Source: Antrihabitans stalactiti (GTDB taxonomy: Bacteria; Actinomycetota; Actinomycetes; Mycobacteriales; Mycobacteriaceae). From it: a DNA stretch of 64,000 nucleotides. This document shows, piece by piece, positions 46,150-54,917 of this stretch; within the stretch, counting starts at the first letter, position 1, and each line of letters starts with the position of its first letter. Location: the NCBI RefSeq assembly GCF_012932915.1, contig NZ_VCQU01000007.1, positions 124,001 through 188,000 of the forward strand, written 5' to 3'. The position numbers and the translations under genes are program-made. Under the pieces are notes generated by a model. That model was not told where the DNA came from, did not search any database, and saw only the letters and a program-made list of their open reading frames with translations.

Positions 46150-47230
46150 CTTCGTCGGTGTCGGGCTCACCCTCTTCCTGCTCGTCGGAAACGGCTTTTT
46201 CGTCGGCGCGGAATTCGCGCTCATCTCCGCCCGCCGTGACCGGTTGGAAGCACTTGCCGCACAGGGAAAGCGGAGTGCGAAGACTGTCATTCGGGCGGCC
46301 GAGAACCTACCGATCATGCTCGCCGCTGCACAGCTCGGCGTCACGATCTGTTCGATCCTGCTCGGTCGTATTGCCGAACCCGCGATTGCGCATCTGATCG
46401 AGCGGCCGCTCCATCTCGCCCACGTGCCGCAGGGACTGCTACACCCGATCGCTTTCACGATCGCGCTCGCGCTCGTCGTCATGCTGCACACACTGATCGG
46501 CGAGATGGTCCCGAAGAACATCGCCCTGGCCGGACCCGAGAAGACGGCGCTGCTGCTCGTCCCGATTCACCTGGCGTGGATTCGGTTGGCGAAACCCGTC
46601 ATCGGCTTCTACAACATCTGTGCCAACCTCTCGCTCCGACTACTGCGCATCGAGCCGAAAGACGAACTCGACGCGACCGTTTCCGCGGAAGAACTCGCCG
46701 AAGTGATCGGCGAATCGCGGTCCGAAGGGCTATTGGACGCCGAGGAGCACCGCAGGCTCACGCAGGCATTGGAGACACAGAACCGAACCGTCGCCGACGT
46801 GGTGATCCCGCTGGAGAAGGCGCGCTGCCTGCCACTCATCCACGGAGGCACGACCCTCGGGGCCATCGAGCAGTCGGTCACCGAGACCGGCTATTCGCGT
46901 TACCCGGTCCAAGCCGCCGATGGCACACTTGCCGGCTACATCCACCTCAAGGATGTGTTGGACGAAGTCGGCGACGACAAGTCGGGCCCGGACACGATCG
47001 TCCCGCGCGCCGGAATCCGCACGCTGCCCACGGTGAACATGACGGCGCCGCTGTACGAAGCGTTGGGCCGACTGCGCCGCGTCAGCAGCCACCTCGGTCG
47101 CGTCGTCGATGCCCAGGGCGTGACCGTCGGCATCGTCGCACTCGAGGATCTGGTCGAGGAGTTCGTCGGAACGATCCGCGACGCAACCCATCGCACGACC
47201 GATGTGGTTCCAGGACGCAACGCGAGCTGA
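46142..47230 (+). CDS. CNNM-type transporter-like protein without CorC_HlyC domain
   Basis: 362 residues. DUF21 at 1-185 ([60 protein letters not shown]) and a CBS pair at 200-345 ([40 protein letters not shown]). The C-terminal domain of its partner is absent, as in Rv1841c, so the two overlapping genes may form a heteromer. TGATG coupling to the next gene. Confidence 0.92.
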   Translation: MNDFVGVGLTLFLLVGNGFFVGAEFALISARRDRLEALAAQGKRSAKTVIRAAENLPIMLAAAQLGVTICSILLGRIAEPAIAHLIERPLHLAHVPQGLLHPIAFTIALALVVMLHTLIGEMVPKNIALAGPEKTALLLVPIHLAWIRLAKPVIGFYNICANLSLRLLRIEPKDELDATVSAEELAEVIGESRSEGLLDAEEHRRLTQALETQNRTVADVVIPLEKARCLPLIHGGTTLGAIEQSVTETGYSRYPVQAADGTLAGYIHLKDVLDEVGDDKSGPDTIVPRAGIRTLPTVNMTAPLYEALGRLRRVSSHLGRVVDAQGVTVGIVALEDLVEEFVGTIRDATHRTTDVVPGRNAS

Positions 47231-48072
47231 TGGAAGTTCTGGCTCAGGCGGAGTGGACAGCGCGCCGTGACCGTCACCGGACGCGAGTGGGCGAGCTGAT
47301 CGCGCCACACCTGGACCGGCAGGCGGCTGGCCAAGCCCATCCCGTCCTCGATTTCCTGTTCACCTACTACAGTCTGCGTCCGGCGCAACTGCAACGGTGG
47401 CATCCGGGATTCGGTGTCGGACTCGCCGGTGGTTCGGAGTACCTGAAATTCAAGGGCTACACGAGCTTCGACGGCGGCGCCACAGTGAACCCCGAGTTCC
47501 TACGGCACCGCCTACGGACCGTGGGGTTCATTGCCGAATTGCTGGCCGCCACGGCCGACCGGCCGGCGAATCTGGGGTGCTTCGGCCTGCACGAATGGGC
47601 GATGGTCCACCGCGCAGAGGACGTTCGCCACTCGGTCCCGCTGCGGCTCGGTAGTTCCGGGACCGACACAGTCGTCGAGTCGATGCCGCTGCGCTGCACA
47701 CATTTCGACGCATTCCGGTTCTTCACACCGTCCGCCGAGCCGCGGAATGCAGAACAGCTGACGCGCGACGATCAGGTCCGCACCGAGCAGCCCGGCTGCC
47801 TGCACGCCAATATGGACCTCTACAAGTGGTGCTACAAACTCAGTCCGCTGATCGAATCGGGGTTCCTCGTCGACTGCTTCGAATTGGCCATGGCCGCACG
47901 CGAATTGGATATGCGAGCCAGCCCCTACGATCTCGCCGACCTCGGCTACTCCCCTATCCAGGTCGAAACAGCGAGTGGCCGAGCCGAATACGTCCGTGAA
48001 CAAGCCGCGCTGGCTACTCGTGCCGCGGTCCTGCGGTCCGGGTTGCTGGACCGCTGCCGCTCACTTCTGTGA
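47230..48072 (+). CDS. Uncharacterised conserved actinobacterial protein (often called 3-methyladenine DNA glycosylase)
   Basis: 280 residues from ATG 47230, which overlaps the CNNM stop. Conserved-looking blocks: FLFTYYSLRPAQLQRWHPGF, LGCFGLHEWAMVHRAEDVRH, CTHFDAFRFFTPSAEPRN, MDLYKWCYKLSPLIESGFLV. No helix-hairpin-helix or AAG signature is visible, so the database glycosylase label has no support here. Cotranscribed with the CNNM pair. Its end overlaps the convergent glycosyltransferase by 59 bp. Confidence 0.8.
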   Translation: MEVLAQAEWTARRDRHRTRVGELIAPHLDRQAAGQAHPVLDFLFTYYSLRPAQLQRWHPGFGVGLAGGSEYLKFKGYTSFDGGATVNPEFLRHRLRTVGFIAELLAATADRPANLGCFGLHEWAMVHRAEDVRHSVPLRLGSSGTDTVVESMPLRCTHFDAFRFFTPSAEPRNAEQLTRDDQVRTEQPGCLHANMDLYKWCYKLSPLIESGFLVDCFELAMAARELDMRASPYDLADLGYSPIQVETASGRAEYVREQAALATRAAVLRSGLLDRCRSLL

Positions 48073-49135
48073 GGCGTTGGTAAAAGGCCAGGTGGGCTTC
48101 CGCCGCGTCCGCCCACCGATAGGTCGCGGCGAGCGCCCGACCCCTCGACCGCCGCGCCGCGTCAGGCCGGAGGGCATTACGAAGAGCGGTCGCCATGTCG
48201 GGTGGTGTGGCAACGTAATCGACAGCATCACCGAACACCTCCCGCAAGACCGGAAGATCGCGTGCGACAACGGGAATACCTGCCGCCAGGGCCTCCATCG
48301 CCGCGAGCCCGAAGCCTTCTTTCGTCGAAAAGAACGGCAGCACAGCCGCTCCCGCGACCAGACTCGGCAGATCGTCGTTGGGCACCGCGCCCAACACGAT
48401 TGGCCGGATGCCGAGTTCGGCCGCGCGCTCGTCGAACCCTGTCCGATAGTCGCGGTAATCGAACAGCGTCTCTCCACCGGCGAAGACGAGGTCGAGGTCC
48501 GGTTCGTCTGCTCGTAACAGCGCGAATGCCTCCAGCAGGTCGACGCTGCCTTTGCGCGGCTCGATGCCACCGACCGCCAACACGTACCTGCCGAACCGCG
48601 ACCGCCAGTGCGCAACAGCAGGTTCGGCCACGTCGGCGAACCGCTCGTACTCCACACCGTTCGGGATGACGACCGGCTCTAGACCCCAACCGTCACGCAC
48701 TTCCTGCGCGACGGCGGAGGACACACAAATTCGCGCCACCGGGTCGACTACCGCGCGTTCGTGACATGCCGCGAGTTCGGGAGTCGTGAAGTGGTCGAGG
48801 TGATGAATCGTCCGGACGCACGGAGCAGCTGCATTGGCGCTGATGCAGTCCTGCGCATGGACTATGTCGAAGTGCTCGCGCCGAAAGCCCGAACGCAACA
48901 CCGCAATCGATCGCATGATCCGAGCCCCGACCGTTTCGTTCGCGACCGTCGGAAACGGCACCAATTCGACCGACACGCTCGCATGGACCGTCCGGAAGAA
49001 GCTCTCGTCGCCGTCGCGCGCCAAGCTCCAGACCGTGACGTCCGCGCCCGCCGCAGCAAGGGCTTCGGCGAGATTCAGCGTATGGACGACACCGCCGCGC
49101 GGCTTCGTCGAGTAGGTGAGCAGGGCGATCCTCAT
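48014..49135 (-). CDS. GT4-family glycosyltransferase, MSMEG_0565 type
   Basis: 373 residues from ATG 49135. GT-B fold: MRIALLTYSTKPRGGVVHTL, DIVHAQDCISANAAAPCVRT, VIPNGVEYERFADV, AVGGIEPRKGSVDLLEAFAL, and the donor-site ExxxxxxxE in FSTKEGFGLAAMEALAAGIP. It is the last gene of the Nit1C-type operon and coupled by ATGA to the nitrilase-like gene. Why a sugar transferase ends this cluster is unknown; a glycosylated product or cofactor is possible. The end overlaps the convergent gene by 59 bp. Confidence 0.88.
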   Translation of the reverse strand: MRIALLTYSTKPRGGVVHTLNLAEALAAAGADVTVWSLARDGDESFFRTVHASVSVELVPFPTVANETVGARIMRSIAVLRSGFRREHFDIVHAQDCISANAAAPCVRTIHHLDHFTTPELAACHERAVVDPVARICVSSAVAQEVRDGWGLEPVVIPNGVEYERFADVAEPAVAHWRSRFGRYVLAVGGIEPRKGSVDLLEAFALLRADEPDLDLVFAGGETLFDYRDYRTGFDERAAELGIRPIVLGAVPNDDLPSLVAGAAVLPFFSTKEGFGLAAMEALAAGIPVVARDLPVLREVFGDAVDYVATPPDMATALRNALRPDAARRSRGRALAATYRWADAAEAHLAFYQRLTEVSGSGPATRTAGPRHE

Positions 49136-49986
49136 CCGCGCCCGCCCTTGTCGTCGAGCAGGTTGTGGTAGGCGTCGACGCGTCGCTCCTCGAGGTGACG
49201 CAACACTCGACGGGCTCGGTCCACTTCGGCGTCGATGTCGATATCCGCCACGGCCAGACCACCTTTGGACCACGTCTTGGCAAGAACGTCACCGCCCGGA
49301 CCGACCACCTTTGCCTGGCCGAGGAACCGTAGCGAGCCGGTGACGCCGGTCTGATTCGATGACGCGAGCACCACCTGGTTCTCCGCGGCACGCGCCATGT
49401 CGTACAGGTCGAACAACCGCGCCTGACGGTCGTTGGGCATGCGCGACGCACGGTCGGTGATGCTGGCCGGCCAGGCAGACAACGCCGCGATGGTGCGTGC
49501 GCCGTCCAGCGCCAGGGTTCGCGCCGATTCGGGGAACGTCTTGTCGTAGTCGATCAGCATTCCCATCCGCCCGATGGGCGTGTCGAACGCCGTAAACCCC
49601 TCTCCCGCTGCGTAAGCCAGGTGCTCGCCTGCCGGCTGGTGGACCTTGCGATGATGCCCCAACACGCCATCGCCGGTCAGACAGCTCGCCGCGTTGTAGC
49701 GAAGGTCGCCCGCACGTTCGGTGAAGCCGATGCAGACGGTCATGTCACCGGCCATCGAGCACAGCAGCTTGATCTCCGGCCCGTCTGGATCGATCGCTTC
49801 GGGAACCGAGGACAGGTCCGGGTTGAGCAACTCCCCCAGATAGCCGCCGAGCGTCGCGTCCGGCAACACCAGCAGGTCGACCTTCTCCACTGTCAGCCGC
49901 TCGAGAATGCCACCGAGTTTCTCGAGCGCGCGCCCGATCTCCGGACCGAAATGGCCTGCCAGAGCGGCGACCCGGGTCGTACCCAT
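49132..49986 (-). CDS. Nitrilase-fold protein lacking the catalytic Glu and Cys
   Basis: 284 residues. Overall similar to the nitrilase at 51528, but the triad is altered: LLVLPDATLGGYL has Asp where the other has the catalytic Glu (PEACLGG), and GRMGMLIDYDKTFPES has Asp (GAC) where the other has the catalytic Cys (MQICYDKAFPEA). The Lys of HHRKVHQP is kept. The ORF is intact with normal codon use, so it looks like a selected non-enzymatic or repurposed paralogue, perhaps a partner of NitC. Coupled at both ends in the operon. Confidence 0.85.
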   Translation of the reverse strand: MGTTRVAALAGHFGPEIGRALEKLGGILERLTVEKVDLLVLPDATLGGYLGELLNPDLSSVPEAIDPDGPEIKLLCSMAGDMTVCIGFTERAGDLRYNAASCLTGDGVLGHHRKVHQPAGEHLAYAAGEGFTAFDTPIGRMGMLIDYDKTFPESARTLALDGARTIAALSAWPASITDRASRMPNDRQARLFDLYDMARAAENQVVLASSNQTGVTGSLRFLGQAKVVGPGGDVLAKTWSKGGLAVADIDIDAEVDRARRVLRHLEERRVDAYHNLLDDKGGRG

Positions 49987-49988
49987 CG

Positions 49989-51233
49989 CTATGCAGCCGC
50001 GCTTTCGCGGACCCGCAGGGTGATCTGCTCGGCGAGGAATTCCGCGTCGCGGGCGACGGCGGCGAAGCGGCCCGAACCCCAGGTGTGTTGCCAGGGCAGC
50101 CCGAGGAAGAACAGCCCCTGGGCGGCCGTCACGCCGCGGTTGTGGCAGGGATGGCCTTCGCCGTCGAATACGCCGACGCGCAGCCAACGGTAGTCGGTGC
50201 GGAAGCCGACCGACCACACGACCGACGTGATGTTGCACTGCGTCAGGTCCAGCTCGGTCACCTCCTGCTCCGGTCGCCAGACCGGTACGTACCTAGGCTC
50301 CTCTGGCGCGTCGATTCCCGACCGTGCGATATAGGCGTCGATGGAATCCTTGATGCTTTCCGCGACGGCGTCCGCGGCATCGAGTGACGCCTCCAAGGTC
50401 GGCGTGAACTGCACCGTCGTATCCGAGACATCGATCATCCTGCCGTACAACGACATTCCTTCCAACGCGAACTGGCGAAGGTCGATGTCTCGGCCACCGT
50501 CACGGCCGGTGACGTAGTGATTGGTGTTCTCCCGCTTGCCGAGTCCGCCCGGCTGATCCTGGATAGGTACGTCGTAGTGCCCCATGTCGTGCAGCCAGGC
50601 AACGCAGTCACGACCGCGGTAGAACCGTGCGACACGCGGTGCCTTGCCCGCAACCAAGTGCACCTTGCGCCCGTCGAGGTGCAGGTCCTCGGCGATCTGC
50701 GCGCCGGACTGCCCCGTTCCGACGACCATCACTTCGCCGTCGGGAAGCTCAGCGCTGCCACGGTATTCGGAGGAGTGCAGTTGGACGATCGATTCAGGAA
50801 GTTTTTCGGCGAAACGGGGAATCGTCGGAATGTGGTAGCCACCAACGGCAATCACCACCTGGTCTGTGTGGATACGGCCGTCCGTCGTTTCGACGTCGTA
50901 GCCGCCCCTCGCGGCATGTTGTACCGACGTGACCGCAACCCGTTCTCGCACAGGCGCTCCGAACGAATCGGCATAGGACCGGACGAATTCGTAGACTTCG
51001 TCGCGCTTCATGAAGCCATGTGGATCGGCGCCGCTGTAGGCATAGCCCGGCAACACACACTGCCAGTTCGGAGTGACGAGCGTGAAGTTGTTCCAGCGGC
51101 TGTCACGCCACTCGTGTGCGACTGTATCGCGTTCGAGGACAACGTGATCGATACCGCGTTGCGTGAGATGCCAGCTGATCGACAGTCCGGCCTGGCCGCC
51201 GCCGACCACGACGACGTCTCGATGCTCGGTCAT
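49989..51233 (-). CDS. nitH: Flavin-dependent monooxygenase, NitH (MSMEG_0569 type)
   Basis: 414 residues from ATG 51233. FAD fold DVVVVGGGQAGLSISWHLTQ, second dinucleotide fold VMVVGTGQSGAQIAEDLHLD near 172, and the YUC/FMO-like WRDSRWNNFTLVTPNWQCVL block. In Nit1C clusters this oxygenase is proposed to act on a nitrile or cyanide-derived intermediate. ATGA overlap with nitG. Confidence 0.9.
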   Translation of the reverse strand: MTEHRDVVVVGGGQAGLSISWHLTQRGIDHVVLERDTVAHEWRDSRWNNFTLVTPNWQCVLPGYAYSGADPHGFMKRDEVYEFVRSYADSFGAPVRERVAVTSVQHAARGGYDVETTDGRIHTDQVVIAVGGYHIPTIPRFAEKLPESIVQLHSSEYRGSAELPDGEVMVVGTGQSGAQIAEDLHLDGRKVHLVAGKAPRVARFYRGRDCVAWLHDMGHYDVPIQDQPGGLGKRENTNHYVTGRDGGRDIDLRQFALEGMSLYGRMIDVSDTTVQFTPTLEASLDAADAVAESIKDSIDAYIARSGIDAPEEPRYVPVWRPEQEVTELDLTQCNITSVVWSVGFRTDYRWLRVGVFDGEGHPCHNRGVTAAQGLFFLGLPWQHTWGSGRFAAVARDAEFLAEQITLRVRESAAA

Positions 51234-51535
51234 TTCGATGCTCCCTGCGGTGCTGGAAGTTGCGGTGTCATCGACAGCACTCGGACCGTTCCCGCCACAC
51301 CATGGGCGGCTTCGCGGATTTCGGCGAGTTGCTGCATAGCCGACGTGCAATAAGTGCCGTATTTCGCGCGGACCCGTTCGCTCGCTTCGGTCAGCGCAGT
51401 GTCGACCAACGCGAGGAATTCGGTTACCGGATAGGAACTTCCAGTAGTGAGGTAATCGTGCATCACCAGCGACGGCGAGTAGCAGGACTGCCGCTGCCCA
51501 CCGGGCCACTCGACCAGAAACGTCATCTCAGGCAT
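51230..51535 (-). CDS. nitG: NitG, MSMEG_0570 type nitrogen-starvation protein
   Basis: 101 residues. MPEMTFLVEWPGGQRQSCYS, SLVMHDYLTTGSSYPVTEFL and a helical second half. Small conserved partner found only in Nit1C clusters; function unknown. It overlaps nitC by 8 bp and nitH by 4 bp, so a fixed stoichiometry is likely. Confidence 0.85.
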   Translation of the reverse strand: MPEMTFLVEWPGGQRQSCYSPSLVMHDYLTTGSSYPVTEFLALVDTALTEASERVRAKYGTYCTSAMQQLAEIREAAHGVAGTVRVLSMTPQLPAPQGASK

Positions 51536-52409
51536 GGACAGCCTCCAGTGCGAGTGCCTTGTAGAGGTGCGGGCGTCGATCGCGCAGGTTGTACATTCCG
51601 CCGCCCCTGGCTAGCCCGAGCACATGCTCGACGTCGACGGTCGCGGTCGCCAAACCTGGCTCTGTTCCTGTCGTCGCGAGTATGTCGCCGCCCGGTCCGA
51701 CGATCTTTGCGCTGCAGACGAAGCGCAGCGACCCGAACGTCCCCGCCTGATTCGAAGCGACCCAGACGATTTGGTTCTCGACGGCCCGTGCGCGATCGAA
51801 GATATCGAACCGCTGCTTCCACCGGTCTTCCTCGAGATTCGGGGCGGTCGCCGTCCTCGCGGTGGGCCATGCCGACAGCGAGGTGACGATCTCGGCGCCG
51901 TCCAGCGCGAGCATCCGTGCGGCCTCTGGAAACGCTTTGTCGTAGCAGATCTGCATTCCCATGCGTCCGACTGGCGTGTCGAACGCACGGTACTCGTCTC
52001 CGGCTGCGTAGCAGAGGTTTTCACCCAGTGGCTGGTGAACCTTGCGGTAGGAACCGAGGATTCCGTCGCCGGTGAGCGTCACCGCCGTGTTGTATCGGGT
52101 GTCGCCGTCGGCCTCGCAGAAACCGAGGGTGATGACGAGATCGCCTGCCATGTCGATGACGCGACGCACTTCTGGTCCGTCGAGTTCCAACGCTGGGGGC
52201 AAGCTGCGCAGCCGTCGCGCCTTGGCCTCGTCGCTTTCCTCGCCACCGCCCAGGCTGGGCAGATACCCGCCCAAGCACGCCTCGGGCAGGACCAGGAGCT
52301 GGGTCCCCCGGGCTCGTGCCTGGTCGATCAATCCGGCGATCGTGCGATAGCCGGCTTCCATGTCGCGGCCGAATTCTGCTGCCGCCACCGATATTGTGAC
52401 GCCGTTCAT
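51528..52409 (-). CDS. nitC: Nitrilase NitC (Nit1 type)
   Basis: 293 residues from ATG 52409. Catalytic set complete: Glu in LLVLPEACLGGYLPSLGG, Lys in GSYRKVHQPLGENL, Cys in GRMGMQICYDKAFPEAARML, and the second Glu/Asn region in ARAVENQIVWVASNQAGTFG. Branch-1 nitrilase hydrolysing a nitrile to acid and ammonia; in proteobacterial Nit1C clusters it is required for growth on cyanide. It ends overlapping nitG. Confidence 0.92.
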   Translation of the reverse strand: MNGVTISVAAAEFGRDMEAGYRTIAGLIDQARARGTQLLVLPEACLGGYLPSLGGGEESDEAKARRLRSLPPALELDGPEVRRVIDMAGDLVITLGFCEADGDTRYNTAVTLTGDGILGSYRKVHQPLGENLCYAAGDEYRAFDTPVGRMGMQICYDKAFPEAARMLALDGAEIVTSLSAWPTARTATAPNLEEDRWKQRFDIFDRARAVENQIVWVASNQAGTFGSLRFVCSAKIVGPGGDILATTGTEPGLATATVDVEHVLGLARGGGMYNLRDRRPHLYKALALEAVHA

Positions 52410-53815
52410 GATTCTCCCAATCCTGTGACGGTGCCGTGCACCGCTCGTGTGATGGCGCCGTCGGGCCAGCGCAAGCCGACTCCCGGCGTCGAGGTGAGCC
52501 GACCGCACACGGCCGACGTCGCCGGGCCGGCCGGCGCGACGCGCGCTCCGGGCGAATCGGCTGTGATCATTGCGAAGCCGGGGAAGCATGTGAGCCACTC
52601 TCCGACCGATGCACCTGCTGGCCGCGGGACTCGTGCGACCTCGAGTTCTGCACCGAGCCCGCTTGCTTCTGCGAGCATTCCTGTGGTTCCTGCGAGCCCC
52701 GCCATGCTGACGTCCTTCGCGGCCGCAGGTGCCGTTCCTGGAACGAACTCGGCCATGGCTCGCAGCTCGTCGCCGGTGCGGCGAGACGTCGAATCCCATT
52801 GTCGACCTTGATATCCCCGCCGCCAGCCGCCGCCAAGATCGGCAGTAAGCCGGAGCTCGTCGCCGAGCCTGCCGCCACCGCCGCGCACCGGCCGCTGCGC
52901 ACGTCCGAGCGCGGTGACCGACAGTGCCCCAGGCACACCGAGCTGAGTGTGCCCACCCAGTACTGGGACAGCCCACGCTTCGCTCGCCCGGGCCAGACCC
53001 CGGATGACCCGCGTCAAAATCGAATGATTGGGTGCACCGACGGAGTCGAGCATGCCGATCGGCGACGCGCCCATCGCCGACAGGTCGTTCAGATTCACCA
53101 ATGCGGCACACCAGCCGGCCCATTCCGGGTCACGCTCGACCATCGACGGGATGATGGCGTCGCACGCTGCGATGATGTCGCTGCCTGGCAACGGAACTCC
53201 GTCGTCACCGCGAAATCCCCTGCCACCCAACCCCATCGGCTGCCCGCGCAGCGGGGCGAGAGCCGTGGCCAGCACGGCTTTGGTCGACTGGACCAGCCGC
53301 TCGACCCGGTCGATCGGCCAGCGCATGTGCACGTGCGGAACCTCACCGATCTCGCTGTCGGCCAGCCGAATCCAACCGAGTCTGGCGAACAGCTGCTCGT
53401 AGCGGGCCTGCACTGTCGCTTCGAACCGCAGGACGTCGTTGGCCTCGGCATGCGCGCACGCCGATTGCACCAGCGCGGGGCCGACGCCCTTCGTCCGACA
53501 ACTCTTGTCGACGACCAATCGGCTGCCCGTCCACCAGCCGATATCATCGGCGGTCGCCGGCGCCAGCCGAACGCCGCCGAGCACAGCACCTTCGGGATCG
53601 ATTGCGACGAGTACGCGCAGGCGTGGATCGTCGTCCAGGTCGTCGCGGTCGCTGCCGACGAACAGGCCCTGATCTACGACGAACGAGTCCCGCCGAAGCC
53701 TGCGGTACGCCGCGATCTGCGAAGAATCGGCCAGCTGGACCAGGAAGCCGAGACTTGTCGGCGCCTGGGGAGCCGGCCCGGTGAGGACGCTGAAATCCAC
53801 CTCGGAGAGTGTCAT
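52406..53815 (-). CDS. Fused GNAT acyltransferase and AIR-synthase-like protein (NitE+NitF)
   Basis: 469 residues from ATG 53815. Residues 20-165 are a GNAT domain (RLRRDSFVVDQGLFVGSDRD, VLGGVRLAPATADDIGWWTG, KGVGPALVQSACAHAEANDV, EQLFARLGWIRLADSEIGEV). Residues 190-465 resemble PurM/AIR synthase (ALAPLRGQPMGLGGRGFRGD, ALVNLNDLSAMGASPIGMLD, AWAVPVLGGHTQLGVPGALS). In proteobacteria these are separate genes; the fusion matches MSMEG_0567. Proposed to build or modify a substrate for the nitrilase using ATP. Confidence 0.88.
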   Translation of the reverse strand: MTLSEVDFSVLTGPAPQAPTSLGFLVQLADSSQIAAYRRLRRDSFVVDQGLFVGSDRDDLDDDPRLRVLVAIDPEGAVLGGVRLAPATADDIGWWTGSRLVVDKSCRTKGVGPALVQSACAHAEANDVLRFEATVQARYEQLFARLGWIRLADSEIGEVPHVHMRWPIDRVERLVQSTKAVLATALAPLRGQPMGLGGRGFRGDDGVPLPGSDIIAACDAIIPSMVERDPEWAGWCAALVNLNDLSAMGASPIGMLDSVGAPNHSILTRVIRGLARASEAWAVPVLGGHTQLGVPGALSVTALGRAQRPVRGGGGRLGDELRLTADLGGGWRRGYQGRQWDSTSRRTGDELRAMAEFVPGTAPAAAKDVSMAGLAGTTGMLAEASGLGAELEVARVPRPAGASVGEWLTCFPGFAMITADSPGARVAPAGPATSAVCGRLTSTPGVGLRWPDGAITRAVHGTVTGLGES

Positions 53816-53816
53816 C

Positions 53817-54905
53817 TCAGCCTCCGGCGCTCTGCAGCACGCTGCAGGCACCGCACGCCGCACAGCCTGCTCGTTGGTCCGCGCCTGCCATGCCCGCCCG
53901 TTGCAGTTCCTTTGCGACCCTTCGGGTCACGTCTTCGAGCACGTCGCGATTCGGAGCGACCGCACCGTCGACATCGACCGCGAGCGTTCCCGCCAGCGGC
54001 CGAAACGGCACGACGAACGGGTAGACGCCCATGTCGATGAGTTCGGCTGCACCGGATACCAATTCGTCCGGATCCTCGCCCAGCCCGACCAGAAGATAGG
54101 TCGACACCTGGTTGCGACCGAACACCCGGACCGCTTCGGCCCACGCCGCCCGGTACTCGGCAAGCGGCACAGTCGCCTTGCCCGGCATCCACTTCCTGCG
54201 GACCTCGTCGTCCAGCGACTCGACGTGAATCCCGATCGCGTCGGCACCCGCCTCGCGAAGCTCGGTGATTGTCGCCAGATCTCCCGGCGGCTCGCACTGC
54301 ACCTGGATCGGCAGATCCGGCACAACAGCTTTCACGGCCCGCACGCAGCGCGCCAGATGCCGCGCACCTCGATCCTTCGCGGCCGACGTCCCTGTCGTCA
54401 TCACCATCTGCTTGACGCCGTCGAGCCTGACCGCGGCCTCGGCAACCTCCGCAAGCTGCTCGGGGCGTTTGACGGCGATGGTGCTGCCGGCCTCGAGCGA
54501 TGCCTCGATGGAACAGAATCGGCACCGCTGATCTTCGCCGTAGCGAATGCAGGTCTGAACCACGGTGGTGGCCAGCACATTCGATCCGTGCAGTTTGGCG
54601 ATCTTCTCGTAGGACACGCCGTCGGCGGTCTGCATGTCGTAGAACTGCGGTCGACGGACCGGCTCGATCGCCATGCCGATGTCGGCGCCGTCGAGCAACA
54701 ACCTATTTCCGACAACGGAATACGGACTGTCGGAACGGATCGGGATGGCAGCGCCGGCACCCGCGATCAACACATGGCCGTCGTCGCTAGGCCCGGCACC
54801 GGAACGGCGCTGCACCGGAACATATCCCGTCGCTTCGCTCGCCCCGCCAACATCGACTCTGATGCCGAGCAGCGCGATATCTACACGGGTTGACAAGCCA
54901 GTCAT
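53817..54905 (-). CDS. nitD: Radical SAM protein NitD (MSMEG_0568 type)
   Basis: 362 residues. The cluster-binding region is TCIRYGEDQRCRFCSIEASL near 117-136, spaced C-x8-C-x2-C rather than the common CxxxCxxC; the GGE-like segment is less clear and the barrel strands follow (GVKQMVMTTGTSAAKDRGAR, AIGIHVESLDDEVRRKW). The last residues AGCAACGACSVLQ add four Cys that may hold an auxiliary cluster. A required component of Nit1C; chemistry unknown. Confidence 0.9.
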   Translation of the reverse strand: MTGLSTRVDIALLGIRVDVGGASEATGYVPVQRRSGAGPSDDGHVLIAGAGAAIPIRSDSPYSVVGNRLLLDGADIGMAIEPVRRPQFYDMQTADGVSYEKIAKLHGSNVLATTVVQTCIRYGEDQRCRFCSIEASLEAGSTIAVKRPEQLAEVAEAAVRLDGVKQMVMTTGTSAAKDRGARHLARCVRAVKAVVPDLPIQVQCEPPGDLATITELREAGADAIGIHVESLDDEVRRKWMPGKATVPLAEYRAAWAEAVRVFGRNQVSTYLLVGLGEDPDELVSGAAELIDMGVYPFVVPFRPLAGTLAVDVDGAVAPNRDVLEDVTRRVAKELQRAGMAGADQRAGCAACGACSVLQSAGG

Positions 54906-54917
54906 GGGATATCGGCC

